DNA from: Gammaproteobacteria bacterium UBA5109
GTDB lineage: Bacteria; Pseudomonadota; Gammaproteobacteria; Pseudomonadales; Pseudohongiellaceae
Length of the DNA: 25,261 nt
Reading direction: 5' to 3'
Assembly (NCBI GenBank): GCA_002414385.1
Contig: DHZH01000008.1
Span: 242,449-267,709 of the forward strand
The notes under the pieces are model-generated. The model searched no databases. It was not told the DNA's origin and saw only the letters and a program-made list of their open reading frames with translations. The translations under genes were made by a program, and so were the position numbers. The number at the start of each line of letters is the position of its first letter. The first letter of the stretch is position 1. Below, one piece after another: positions 1 to 7,292 of the stretch.

Positions 1-48
1 GTCGGAGTCAAGACTCCGACACCAGTGACACCAATGAACCTTATATGA
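1..48 (+). CDS. Possible 3' end of an upstream ORF (partial)
   Basis: Frame 1 is open from the left edge and ends at a TGA (46-48) that overlaps the ATG of the next gene in a 4-base ATGA arrangement, which is typical of translationally coupled operon genes. The visible tail is short and rich in Pro, Thr and Val, and no domain can be recognised. In exopolysaccharide operons a CpsB-type phosphatase often follows a chain-length determinant/tyrosine kinase gene, so that is a reasonable guess for the missing gene. Sixteen open codons can occur by chance. The frame of the next gene is also open to the left edge, so the overlap is only suggestive. Confidence 0.3.
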   Translation, partial: VGVKTPTPVTPMNLI

Positions 49-797
49 TTGATCTACATTGCCACCTTTTGCCCGGCATCGATGACGGACCCGATACCCT
101 GGAACAGGCACTGGAACTGGCCCGTATCGCTGTGGCCAACGGCATCACTCACTCGGTGCTGACGCCGCATATTCATCCCGGCCGTTATGAAAATGATGCT
201 GCGTCTATCCAGGCTGAGTTAAAAACTTTTCGTGCGGCCCTTGAGGCAGAAAACATTCCCCTGCAACTGGGTTTTGCCGGGGAAGTGCGGCTCAGTGCTG
301 AAATACCCATGATGATTGAACAGGGCCAGATCCCTTTCTATGGAGAACTGGATGGCTATCATGTATTTCTGCTGGAACTGCCCCACTCACATGTGCCGCC
401 GGGCAGCGACAAGCTGGTCGAGTGGTTGTTGCAGCGCAATATCCGCCCGATGATTGCACATCCGGAACGCAACAAGGACATCATGCGCAAGCCGGACAAG
501 ATTCAGCCCTTTATCGAGCTGGATTGCCTGTTTCAGCTGACTGCCGGTTCGGTCGCGGGAGATTTTGGTGAAGCGGCACAAAACACAGCCCGCCTCATAC
601 TGGAAACCGGCAAAGTGAGCGTCCTTGCCTCCGATGCACATAACGCCCTGTACCGCCCTCCCCGACTCGACCATGGACGCGACGCGGCGGCTGAAATTGT
701 TGGCAGCGATGCAGCGCATGAACTGGTCTTTGACCGGCCACGACAATTGATACAGAATCAGTTTGCCGATCTTCGTAATGGAGACCACCTTGACTGA
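45..797 (+). CDS. CpsB/YwqE-type PHP tyrosine-protein phosphatase
   Basis: A 250-residue PHP-superfamily protein of the CpsB/CapC/YwqE group. These are metal-dependent phosphatases that dephosphorylate the tyrosine autokinase controlling capsule or exopolysaccharide chain length. The PHP signatures appear in order: DLHCHLLPGIDDGP at the N-terminus (H5 and H7 as metal ligands), LTPHIHPG near residue 40, a central Glu/His region, MIAHPERN near 140 and LASDAHN near 200. Length is normal for the family. The enzyme should be cytoplasmic. The ATG at 45 gives the standard family start (M-I-D-x-H-x-H), although no clear ribosome binding site precedes it and the frame stays open to the window edge. 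The next gene overlaps its 3' end, so the two are probably co-transcribed. The family call is firm; that the partner kinase lies just outside the window is inferred. Confidence 0.9.
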   Translation: MIDLHCHLLPGIDDGPDTLEQALELARIAVANGITHSVLTPHIHPGRYENDAASIQAELKTFRAALEAENIPLQLGFAGEVRLSAEIPMMIEQGQIPFYGELDGYHVFLLELPHSHVPPGSDKLVEWLLQRNIRPMIAHPERNKDIMRKPDKIQPFIELDCLFQLTAGSVAGDFGEAAQNTARLILETGKVSVLASDAHNALYRPPRLDHGRDAAAEIVGSDAAHELVFDRPRQLIQNQFADLRNGDHLD

Positions 798-1500
798 TAA
801 CACCCTCAAACCCGGCAGGCTGGGTCTTTATGCCCTGCTTTTGCTTGTCTGCCTGAGTGGCCTGCTTTTATCAGGGCGCTGGTTTCTTGCCGGCCTGGCA
901 CAGCACCGTGTGCAGCAGGATCTCCTGAACAATGCATGGAGTGCACAAAACCCGCCATCGGCAGCAAGCTGGCAGACGCTGCATGATGACATACAGTATT
1001 CCATCAGCCTGAACCCCAGGATTGCTGAATCCTACCGCATGCTGGATCAACTCTTTGAATCCGGTCAGCCTGCAAATCCAAATGCCGATTTTTCGGATTC
1101 CCTCTCCGCCCTGCGCCAGGCAGTCAGGCAGCAACCCGGCTGGCCGGATAACTGGACACAACTGGCTTGGGTAAAGGCCAACAACGGAGAAATCGACGCA
1201 GAGTTTTTACAGGCCCTGCAAAATGGTCTGTTCCTGGGCTTTTTTGAAACACGCCTGCAAACCCAGTTAATGACGATGTCGCCATTGGCTATTCTTGCGC
1301 TGGACGATCCCAATAATGAGCTTTTCACGCTGGCTGATACTTACATCATGAATGGCTTATACAGCGGCGGTGACTATGCCCGCAAGCTGGCTATTCTTGA
1401 TAATTTCGGGCTTGTGCCCGCTTATTGTCAGAAGCTGAATTTATCAGGCACTCCCGCCGCGGTGCAAAACCGCTGTAACAGCCTGAGTAATGATCAGTAA
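778..1500 (+). CDS. Membrane-anchored protein of the polysaccharide operon, function unknown
   Basis: I do not recognise a family. The protein is 240 residues if it starts at the ATG at 778; an in-frame TTG at 763 would add five. It has one hydrophobic segment (about residues 15-37, LGLYALLLLVCLSGLLLSGRW) followed by a soluble, mostly helical region rich in Ala, Leu and Gln. Phrases such as WPDNWTQLAWVKANNGEID resemble TPR-like helices, so a periplasmic helical-repeat protein anchored in the inner membrane is plausible. The gene overlaps the end of the CpsB-type phosphatase by 20 bases, implying coupling and a role in polysaccharide assembly. Its stop overlaps the 3' end of the convergent sugar transferase gene by 7 bases, and no terminator lies between them. 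Confidence 0.75.
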   Translation: METTLTDNTLKPGRLGLYALLLLVCLSGLLLSGRWFLAGLAQHRVQQDLLNNAWSAQNPPSAASWQTLHDDIQYSISLNPRIAESYRMLDQLFESGQPANPNADFSDSLSALRQAVRQQPGWPDNWTQLAWVKANNGEIDAEFLQALQNGLFLGFFETRLQTQLMTMSPLAILALDDPNNELFTLADTYIMNGLYSGGDYARKLAILDNFGLVPAYCQKLNLSGTPAAVQNRCNSLSNDQ

Positions 1501-2903
1501 GCATTCTTGTTGATAAAACCCTTGAACAGGGTCAGCAGAATAATCTTGATATCCAGCGCCAGCGACCAGTTACGCATATATTCAAGATCGTAATCGATAC
1601 GTTTCTGCATCTTTTCTTCGGTATCTGTCTCCCCGCGCCAGCCATTGACCTGGGCCCAACCGGTGATCCCGGGTTTCATCAAGTGCCTTAGCATGTAACC
1701 ATCGATACTCTTGCGGTATTGTTCGTTATGCGCAATCGCATGCGGCCTGGGACCGACAATGCTCATGCTGCCCTGCAGTACATTGATGAACTGAGGCAAC
1801 TCATCCAGTGAAGTCCGGCGCAGGAAGGCACCAAAACGGGTAATCCGGGCATCATTTTTCGAAGCCTGCCGTACCCTGTTACCATTTTCGGTGACCGTCA
1901 TGGAACGGAACTTCCACACTTCAATTTTTTCACCGCGCAGGCCATAACGGTGCTGCTTGAACAGCACCGGCCCGGGCGAGGTCAGTTTGATGCCCAGGGC
2001 AATCAATGCCATGGGGATGGCAATCACCAGCATAATAATGCTGCCCACCAGCAAGTCGAATGTCCGTTTCAACAGTACGCCGGTATTATCCAACGGCGAC
2101 TCGTAAACACTGACGATGGGAATATTGCCCAGGTTGGAGGTACGGCTTCTCAACAAATTGAAAGTAAACAGGTCCGGCACCATATGTACCGGCACCGAGG
2201 CATCGCGCAATTCCATAATCAGGCGACTGATCAATTCCTCGGCACGCATCGGCAGGGCCACATAAATTTCGTCAAACATTCCGCTCTTGCTGCCCCGAAT
2301 CAATTCATCGAAGCTGCCTTTGATTGGTACTTGTGGCATTTCATCCAATGCTTCCCTGAAACTTTGCCGATCATCATAAAACCCTGCTATCTCCAGGCCC
2401 ATCCAGTCATTGTTATTAATTTCCTGTGCCAGTTGCAGGGCATTTTTGCCGGTACCGACAATGGCAACCCGGCGTATATTAAAACCCTGGTGACGCATGT
2501 TGCGCAGAATAGTACGCACCGCAATGCGAATCAGGAAAAGCACAAAAGGCAGACTCAGCCACCAGCTACCGACAGCCAGGCGTGAATACTGGGAAGAAAC
2601 CTTGGTGGCAAAGGCCAGCAGCAGCAGGCCCAGCACCATGGCAATCAGGGTATAAATCAGCGCTTCAAACTCTTCGGCAATCGAGTGCGTGCGCCAGGAG
2701 CGGTAGAGGCTGAATATATTGCCAAAGAACTGGAAAAGTGCAATGGCACAAAAAGCCAGCAGCAGGGTCTCGGTATTATTCCATTCCTGCCCATAAGCCA
2801 TGCGTGCAAGGAACAGGGCCCCGGCAATCAGCAGAGAGTCCAGCACCTTCTGGAGAAGACCGATCGTTCCGGCATGTTGTTTGAGATAACCGCGATGTGG
2901 CAT
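1494..2903 (-). CDS. Undecaprenyl-phosphate sugar phosphotransferase (WcaJ-type)
   Basis: A 469-residue polyprenyl glycosylphosphotransferase. It transfers a sugar-1-phosphate, typically glucose-1-P, from a UDP-sugar to undecaprenyl phosphate on the inner membrane, which starts repeat-unit assembly. The N-terminal third has about four membrane spans, followed by a Rossmann-like domain (RRVAIVGTGKNALQLAQEI near 145) as in WcaJ/PssY proteins. The C-terminal catalytic domain begins with KRTFDLLVGS and a further membrane segment, then VLFKQHRYG, the catalytic-core phrase VWKFRSM, DELPQFINVLQG and SIVGPRPHA. Length is normal for the family. It lies 81 bases downstream of the O-antigen-ligase-like gene in the same direction, so the two may form one unit. 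The sugar cannot be told from sequence. The ATG at 2903 has only a weak ribosome binding site. Confidence 0.92.
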   Translation of the reverse strand: MPHRGYLKQHAGTIGLLQKVLDSLLIAGALFLARMAYGQEWNNTETLLLAFCAIALFQFFGNIFSLYRSWRTHSIAEEFEALIYTLIAMVLGLLLLAFATKVSSQYSRLAVGSWWLSLPFVLFLIRIAVRTILRNMRHQGFNIRRVAIVGTGKNALQLAQEINNNDWMGLEIAGFYDDRQSFREALDEMPQVPIKGSFDELIRGSKSGMFDEIYVALPMRAEELISRLIMELRDASVPVHMVPDLFTFNLLRSRTSNLGNIPIVSVYESPLDNTGVLLKRTFDLLVGSIIMLVIAIPMALIALGIKLTSPGPVLFKQHRYGLRGEKIEVWKFRSMTVTENGNRVRQASKNDARITRFGAFLRRTSLDELPQFINVLQGSMSIVGPRPHAIAHNEQYRKSIDGYMLRHLMKPGITGWAQVNGWRGETDTEEKMQKRIDYDLEYMRNWSLALDIKIILLTLFKGFINKNAY

Positions 2904-2984
2904 GAGCGTCGTAAGCCTTCCCTATCAATCTGAGCCTGCCGGTTCTGCCGTCGCCCGAATCAGACCGGGTACCATTGCAATATT

Positions 2985-4382
2985 TTAGCCCTGCTTTTCC
3001 CTGGGCAACTTTCTGGCACAGCAAGCCAGGGCCAGCAGGATCACGAACAGCATCCCATTCGACGGAATCTGCAGGTTCAAATCCACTGCTGAGTGAATCA
3101 GGAGACTAATCATACCCATTAGAGCGGCAAATGCCAGCCCTATGGCCAGTTGATCATGGCGCTTCCAAAGGGTCTGGATACTGCTGTAAAGCGAAAACAG
3201 CACCAGCAGGGCCAACGGGATAAAGCCAATCATCCCCAGGGTCAGGGCAAACTCCAGGTAATCATTATGCATATGCAGGTAGGCAAAAATATCCACCTCC
3301 GGACTTTTATACAGTGAATAGGCGCTGCCGAAGCTGCCAACGCCGATGCCTGCCAGCCAGTGGTTTTGCAGCATGGGCTGCACATCCTGAATCACTTCAT
3401 CACGTGACTCACTTTCCGCCGAGGTCTGCTGCAGGCGTTCGGCTACTTCCTCGAAACCGAACCACTGCCCGACAATCAGGGTATCAATCAGGATCAGGCT
3501 GACAAACAGTATGATTGCGCCCTTATGAAACCTGCGTTGCAGCGCCATCATCAGAAATCCACAAAGTGGCAGACTGATAAAAAAGGCCGTGTTGCCCATG
3601 CGCGAGCGGGTCAGCACCAGGGCAATCACCATCAGCGCCAGGTAAATACGCAGGCGCATTTTCGGGCCAAGCAGGGTATCAATCCCCCGTCGCAGCCGTT
3701 CACGCCAGCCCTGGCTCCCTTTGCTGTTTAACTGGGCGACCAGCAGGCCAATGCCCACCGCCAGCGACATTTCCAGATAACCGGCCAGATGGTTGCGCGA
3801 TACAAAGGTTCCGGTTGCCACACCTTCAAACCTGATTTTTGGCTCCAGAAAACCATACTCGATCCCGCTTAAGGTCATGAAGGAGCCATAGAGCGCCTGA
3901 AACAGACCGCAAAAAACAATCACGCTCATCAGCAAGCGTGCCCTGGCCGGGCTATCGACCAACAGCACCGTCAACATAAAAATAGTCCACAGCGCCCAGC
4001 TGAACACGGCCTGTGACTGTGTCGCCCCGGGTTCCCAGCTTAGCGTGCTCAATTCGCTGCCAGTCAGGTTATTAAAGTCCACAGTGGCTGGCGACAGAAG
4101 TTCCAGCACCGCATCCGGCAGGGGAATTGCCTGCAGACTGACCCAGAGTGCCACAAAGCCCAGCAGGAACAGCGGCCACCAGTAAGGCTTCAGTTTCGCC
4201 GCAAGATCAATGTCATTAATAAAAGCAAGCGGTACTGTCAGGGCCAGAAGGCAAAAACAGGAGAAACTGAGCAGGTTCAGGGCCCAGCCAGAATCACTGC
4301 CCCAGGGTAGTGGAGCCCAGCACAACAGCAGCAGGTAGAGAGCGAAAAACCAATGGGGAAAGTTGTGTTTTTGAGGAGTCAT
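2985..4382 (-). CDS. O-antigen ligase/polymerase-like membrane protein (Wzy_C family)
   Basis: A 465-residue polytopic inner-membrane protein with roughly ten to twelve hydrophobic segments. The Wzy_C hallmark lies in the large periplasmic loop of the C-terminal half: GIGVGSFGSAY followed by LHMHNDYLEFALTLGMIGF, where the family usually has HAHNDYLxxLAELG. Such proteins polymerise repeat units or ligate glycan to a carrier; which one cannot be decided here. It precedes the WcaJ-type transferase and fits the polysaccharide locus. The start at 4382 is odd: there is no Shine-Dalgarno sequence, and a terminator-like hairpin with its T tract ends five bases before the ATG. No better start exists, because the next in-frame candidates fall inside the first membrane span. 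Confidence 0.88.
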   Translation of the reverse strand: MTPQKHNFPHWFFALYLLLLCWAPLPWGSDSGWALNLLSFSCFCLLALTVPLAFINDIDLAAKLKPYWWPLFLLGFVALWVSLQAIPLPDAVLELLSPATVDFNNLTGSELSTLSWEPGATQSQAVFSWALWTIFMLTVLLVDSPARARLLMSVIVFCGLFQALYGSFMTLSGIEYGFLEPKIRFEGVATGTFVSRNHLAGYLEMSLAVGIGLLVAQLNSKGSQGWRERLRRGIDTLLGPKMRLRIYLALMVIALVLTRSRMGNTAFFISLPLCGFLMMALQRRFHKGAIILFVSLILIDTLIVGQWFGFEEVAERLQQTSAESESRDEVIQDVQPMLQNHWLAGIGVGSFGSAYSLYKSPEVDIFAYLHMHNDYLEFALTLGMIGFIPLALLVLFSLYSSIQTLWKRHDQLAIGLAFAALMGMISLLIHSAVDLNLQIPSNGMLFVILLALACCARKLPREKQG

Positions 4383-4387
4383 GTATG

Positions 4388-4411
4388 AAAAAACCCGCCG
4401 AAGCGGGTTTT
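4388..4411 (-). terminator. Rho-independent terminator abutting the O-antigen-ligase start
   Basis: On the minus strand an AAACCCGC / GCGGGTTT stem (positions 4391-4410, extendable by one A-T pair) closes a TTCG tetraloop and runs straight into six T residues (4393-4388). It would terminate the small secreted-protein gene that ends at 4476. On the plus strand the same hairpin is followed only by TTTT then ATAATG, and no plus gene precedes it, so the minus direction is preferred. Confidence 0.8.
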
Positions 4412-4475
4412 ATAATGATTTACAATGAAGTTCCGACTGTCACTGTGTTACAACAGGACAAATTTCAGTCATTTA

Positions 4476-4931
4476 CTACTGACAACTGTTTGTTACGCTT
4501 TGGGTGATAGTGCCATAGGGGCCTATGCTAACTGTACGACCAAGAGTACATGCTATCTGAGAAGTGGTTCTAGTGTACGCGCTAAGAAAATCACTCACGC
4601 TGCTTACAGGATTGTTCAGGTTAGTAATCTGACCATTAGTTCCAACCAGCGGCCCAATATTTGCGGTGTTTCCGTTTTGGACTACACGACGATTGATGCT
4701 GCTAATATTGTTAATCAGGTTGTTCACCTGTAAATTGGTTTGCTGTACTTGATTTTGTCCAGTCGGATTCACATTTACTGCAATCTGATTCAGCCTTTGA
4801 GAGCCTGTAAAAGTGGCTGAAGGAGTAAAAGTACTGACAGAAAACCATGTCAGTAAATTTTGCGCCGAGGCACCGCTGGACAGGCCCAGCAAGAGCACAA
4901 AACTCAAGGTAGTAAGTTGTTTAATTCGCAT
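4476..4931 (-). CDS. Small secreted Asn/Gln/Thr-rich protein, unknown function
   Basis: A 151-residue protein with a clear Sec signal peptide (MRIKQLTTLSFVLLLGLSSGASA, cleavage expected after ASA). The mature part is dominated by Asn, Gln, Thr, Ser, Val and Ile, with few charged residues and two Cys near the C-terminus (IACTLG and NSCQ) that could form a disulfide. A phrase of the type QNGNTANIGPLVG loosely recalls curlin-like Q-x-G-x-N-x-A repeats, but there is no regular repeat series, so an amyloid role is only a thought. The start is well supported by a GGAGG box seven to eight bases upstream of the ATG. Its base composition looks more AT-rich than its neighbours. It ends just before a strong terminator, so it is probably its own transcription unit near the polysaccharide genes. 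Confidence 0.72.
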   Translation of the reverse strand: MRIKQLTTLSFVLLLGLSSGASAQNLLTWFSVSTFTPSATFTGSQRLNQIAVNVNPTGQNQVQQTNLQVNNLINNISSINRRVVQNGNTANIGPLVGTNGQITNLNNPVSSVSDFLSAYTRTTSQIACTLGRTVSIGPYGTITQSVTNSCQ

Positions 4932-5157
4932 GGGGTTCCTCCCGGCAGCTTGAATTAACTATATTGAGGCAAATCTTACGCCATCATTGGGCTCAAGGCA
5001 AGGTAGCGGGCACATATTTAATAAAAAAACTCAAATTACCAGCCAGATCACATTTTCCTCTCTGGCTGACTCTTGCCTGCATACTAATTGCCGGTAAAAA
5101 GCATAAAAGCTCCCTTAATCCGGGCTTCAAGCGGCTGCGTAGCAACACTATTCCGGT

Positions 5158-6339
5158 TCAAGGCTGCTTAAAATCGCTATCCTCACTTTTTGCAGCAGCT
5201 TCAGTCGTTTTGTCCTGTCGCTCCTGCCGTCGGCGATCCGGTCGTTTACCGATCAGGATTCTTTCCAGGGTATGGAACAGGGGCCGCAGTGAATTGGTGG
5301 CTTCTTCACTGATCGGCTCATATTCGCAAACCAGCCCGATGACGCCAATGACTTCATCATCAGACATCAGCGGGAAACCGTAAAAATTACCCAGTATCAG
5401 CTCGGCGTCACCATGCCTGATTTCAATATGATCAACTTCCAGTTCTTTCGCTGTGAGAATAACCTGGGAGAAATAGGCTTCCAGTGAAAGGGGTTGCAGG
5501 TTCAGTTCGTCGAGCCTGAGTGATTTTCCATTAATTTTTTCCAGTTTCAGTTCGCCATGATTAACAATCATAACGCTGTCGATTTCAATCGGTGACTTTC
5601 TTCTGATGCGAAACAGAAAACCAAACTGACAGGAAGTCAGCTCAACCACTTCCCCAATGATTTTTTGCATCAGCTTGATGTTGATTTCGCCATCCAGATA
5701 AGATGCCTGAATTTTCACAATCAACTCGGTCAGTTTCTGTTTCTGAAACAGCTCTTTTTCTTTTTTAATGGCCTCGTCACGCAAGAGTACATTTTCAGTC
5801 AGGCGATTGAGATAGCGGTTACTGTTTAAAAACAGATACGCGGCATAAAAAGGAATCATGAAGCCCATGACCAGCGGCATGAATCCGCCGATGGAAAAAA
5901 AACAAAAAGCCAGGGGCAACAACATGGGAATAACGTAAATGGCCAGTGAGATTCTGTCTACACCAAGACTACTGGTTGCTCCTGCAGTCAGGCCGGCAAA
6001 GACAAAGGCAACAAAAAACATTTCCGTCAGTTCCGCATTGGAAACAAGAATAAGTGGAAGCACCCCAAGCGTGATGGCTGTCAGTGCTGTTCCAAGACGA
6101 AAATTCCGGAACATTTTGAAAATTGAATACACTTCACCATGTTCGGTAATCCGGTAGTAAAGAAAATCTGCAAGCCTGAGTAATTGCAGCAACAATAAAG
6201 TTGCAAACCAGTAAATAACGTCCTGCTGGTTAATATCATTGATAACAACAGCCGATACCAAGCCGCCCAATACCAGAGTCATAAAGATGGCTACGGGATA
6301 ATTCCCGTAAAGAAGCTTAAGGATTTGCCGCTCGAGCAT
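5158..6339 (-). CDS. Membrane-anchored GAF-domain sensor-like protein without output domain
   Basis: A 393-residue protein. Residues 1 to about 180 form about six hydrophobic segments, resembling the membrane sensor regions of some histidine kinases and diguanylate cyclases. A charged coiled-coil-like linker follows (about 180-212, LLRDEAIKKEKELFQKQKL). Residues from about 215 to 360 look like a GAF domain, with LTSCQFGFLFRI and the terminal strand pattern DDEVIGVIGLVCEYEPISEEA. The protein then ends in a highly charged tail (RPDRRRQERQDKTTEAAAKSE) with no kinase, GGDEF, EAL or phosphatase domain. It may signal through a protein partner or bind a ligand as a stand-alone sensor. It is monocistronic as far as can be seen, and the ATG at 6339 lacks a strong ribosome binding site. 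The GAF assignment is by pattern only. Confidence 0.75.
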   Translation of the reverse strand: MLERQILKLLYGNYPVAIFMTLVLGGLVSAVVINDINQQDVIYWFATLLLLQLLRLADFLYYRITEHGEVYSIFKMFRNFRLGTALTAITLGVLPLILVSNAELTEMFFVAFVFAGLTAGATSSLGVDRISLAIYVIPMLLPLAFCFFSIGGFMPLVMGFMIPFYAAYLFLNSNRYLNRLTENVLLRDEAIKKEKELFQKQKLTELIVKIQASYLDGEINIKLMQKIIGEVVELTSCQFGFLFRIRRKSPIEIDSVMIVNHGELKLEKINGKSLRLDELNLQPLSLEAYFSQVILTAKELEVDHIEIRHGDAELILGNFYGFPLMSDDEVIGVIGLVCEYEPISEEATNSLRPLFHTLERILIGKRPDRRRQERQDKTTEAAAKSEDSDFKQP

Positions 6340-6583
6340 TGCTTAATTCATACATGACATATTCACTGTCATTCTAATTTATTATGCTAAGCCCTTGCCA
6401 ATATTAATTTTTTCCTAATGGCAAATTACCAGTACTGCTTTGGCTCATGAAATTTCTGCGTTTTAATTTCAGCCTTAAATTTACGGCAAAAAAAGCCGGC
6501 CCTTCGAATAAGCAATAAAACTTAATTATTGTAAGCATGGCATTATGCTACTACTTTTTGTGCTGTCACTTTCATTCAGGCAT
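6340..6583. other. Intergenic region upstream of the GAF-sensor gene
   Basis: AT-rich stretch between the divergently placed start of the GAF-sensor gene and the tpx terminator; together with the terminator and tpx 3' flank it makes a gap of about 350 bases. It should hold the sensor-gene promoter on the minus strand, but I see no pair of hexamers good enough to call. No ORF or stable RNA-like structure is evident. Confidence 0.5.
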
Positions 6584-6612
6584 AAAAAAAGCCACCTGGC
6601 AGGGTGGCTTTT
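6584..6612 (-). terminator. Rho-independent terminator of tpx
   Basis: Arms AAAAGCCACC (6587-6596) and GGTGGCTTTT (6603-6612) enclose a six-base loop. Read on the minus strand the hairpin is followed by a run of seven T (6590-6584). It lies about 80 bases beyond the tpx stop codon in the correct orientation. Confidence 0.85.
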
Positions 6613-6691
6613 GGTGTAGCAATTGGAGTGCCAATTGGGAGTAATTAAAGAACACAGGAATCAGGGTTCCGCATTCAAGTCCAGCTCTGTC

Positions 6692-7189
6692 TTAATTCAG
6701 ACTGGCAAGCGCCGCATCATAATCGGGTTCTTCAGCAATTTCACCGACCAGTTCAGAATATTTTACTTCGCCATTTTCATCCAGGACCACCACTGCTCTG
6801 CCGGCCAGCCCCTCGAGGGGTCCGTCAACCTGCTCAACACCAAAATCTTTGGTAAAGCTTGTGCGGAAAGCCGAAGCTGGCAATACCTGGTCAAGTCCTT
6901 CGGCGCCACAATAACGATTCAGGGCAAATGGGAGATCCTTGGACACGCAAAGCACCACTGTATTATCCAGGCTGGAAGCTTTGGTGTTGAATGTTTTCGC
7001 TGAAGTCTGACAAACCGGCGTATCAATACTTGGGAAAATATTAAGAACCACGCGCTTGCCGGTCAGCTCCTTGCTGTCCAATACAGACAGGTCAGTTTTC
7101 ACCAGGGAGAACGCCGGCGCCTTGGAGCCAACAGCCGGAAGTTCGCCGTTAGTATTGATCGGATTACCTTTCAGGGTTATTTGTGCCAT
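6692..7189 (-). CDS. tpx: Thiol peroxidase (Tpx, atypical 2-Cys peroxiredoxin)
   Basis: A 165-residue cytoplasmic or periplasm-facing peroxiredoxin of the Tpx family, which reduces H2O2 and alkyl hydroperoxides using thioredoxin. The peroxidatic Cys60 lies in FPSIDTPVCQTS, and the resolving Cys94 in NRYCGAEGLDQV matches the Tpx-specific second cysteine. The N-terminus (ITLKGNPINTNGELP) is also typical. Length is exactly that of the family. The open frame extends 65 codons further upstream, but the ATG at 7189 is preceded by a good AAGGAAAA ribosome binding site and gives the family-standard start. It is followed by its own terminator and seems to be a single-gene unit. Assignment is confident. 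Confidence 0.96.
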   Translation of the reverse strand: MAQITLKGNPINTNGELPAVGSKAPAFSLVKTDLSVLDSKELTGKRVVLNIFPSIDTPVCQTSAKTFNTKASSLDNTVVLCVSKDLPFALNRYCGAEGLDQVLPASAFRTSFTKDFGVEQVDGPLEGLAGRAVVVLDENGEVKYSELVGEIAEEPDYDAALASLN

Positions 7190-7292
7190 TTCTTTTCCTT
7201 GCAGATTGATAGTTAAAAAGTGAATTAATAAAACTTGCCCAAAGCTTACCTGACACAGCCGGGACTTTACAGTATCTGCCCGCCAGGAAAAA

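Noticed and set aside
4388..4411. RfaH/ops-type antitermination element before the polysaccharide genes
   Set aside because: Only GGCGG is shared with the ops consensus GGCGGTAGCGTGC; the rest does not match.
4425..4733. 102-codon plus-strand ORF opposite the small secreted-protein gene
   Set aside because: The minus-strand frame has a signal peptide, a GGAGG ribosome binding site and a terminator; the plus-strand product has none of these and looks like an antisense shadow.
4964..5383. 139-codon plus-strand ORF upstream of the small secreted-protein gene
   Set aside because: More than half of it is antisense to the C-terminal GAF region of a convincing gene, and its product is basic and low in complexity without motifs.
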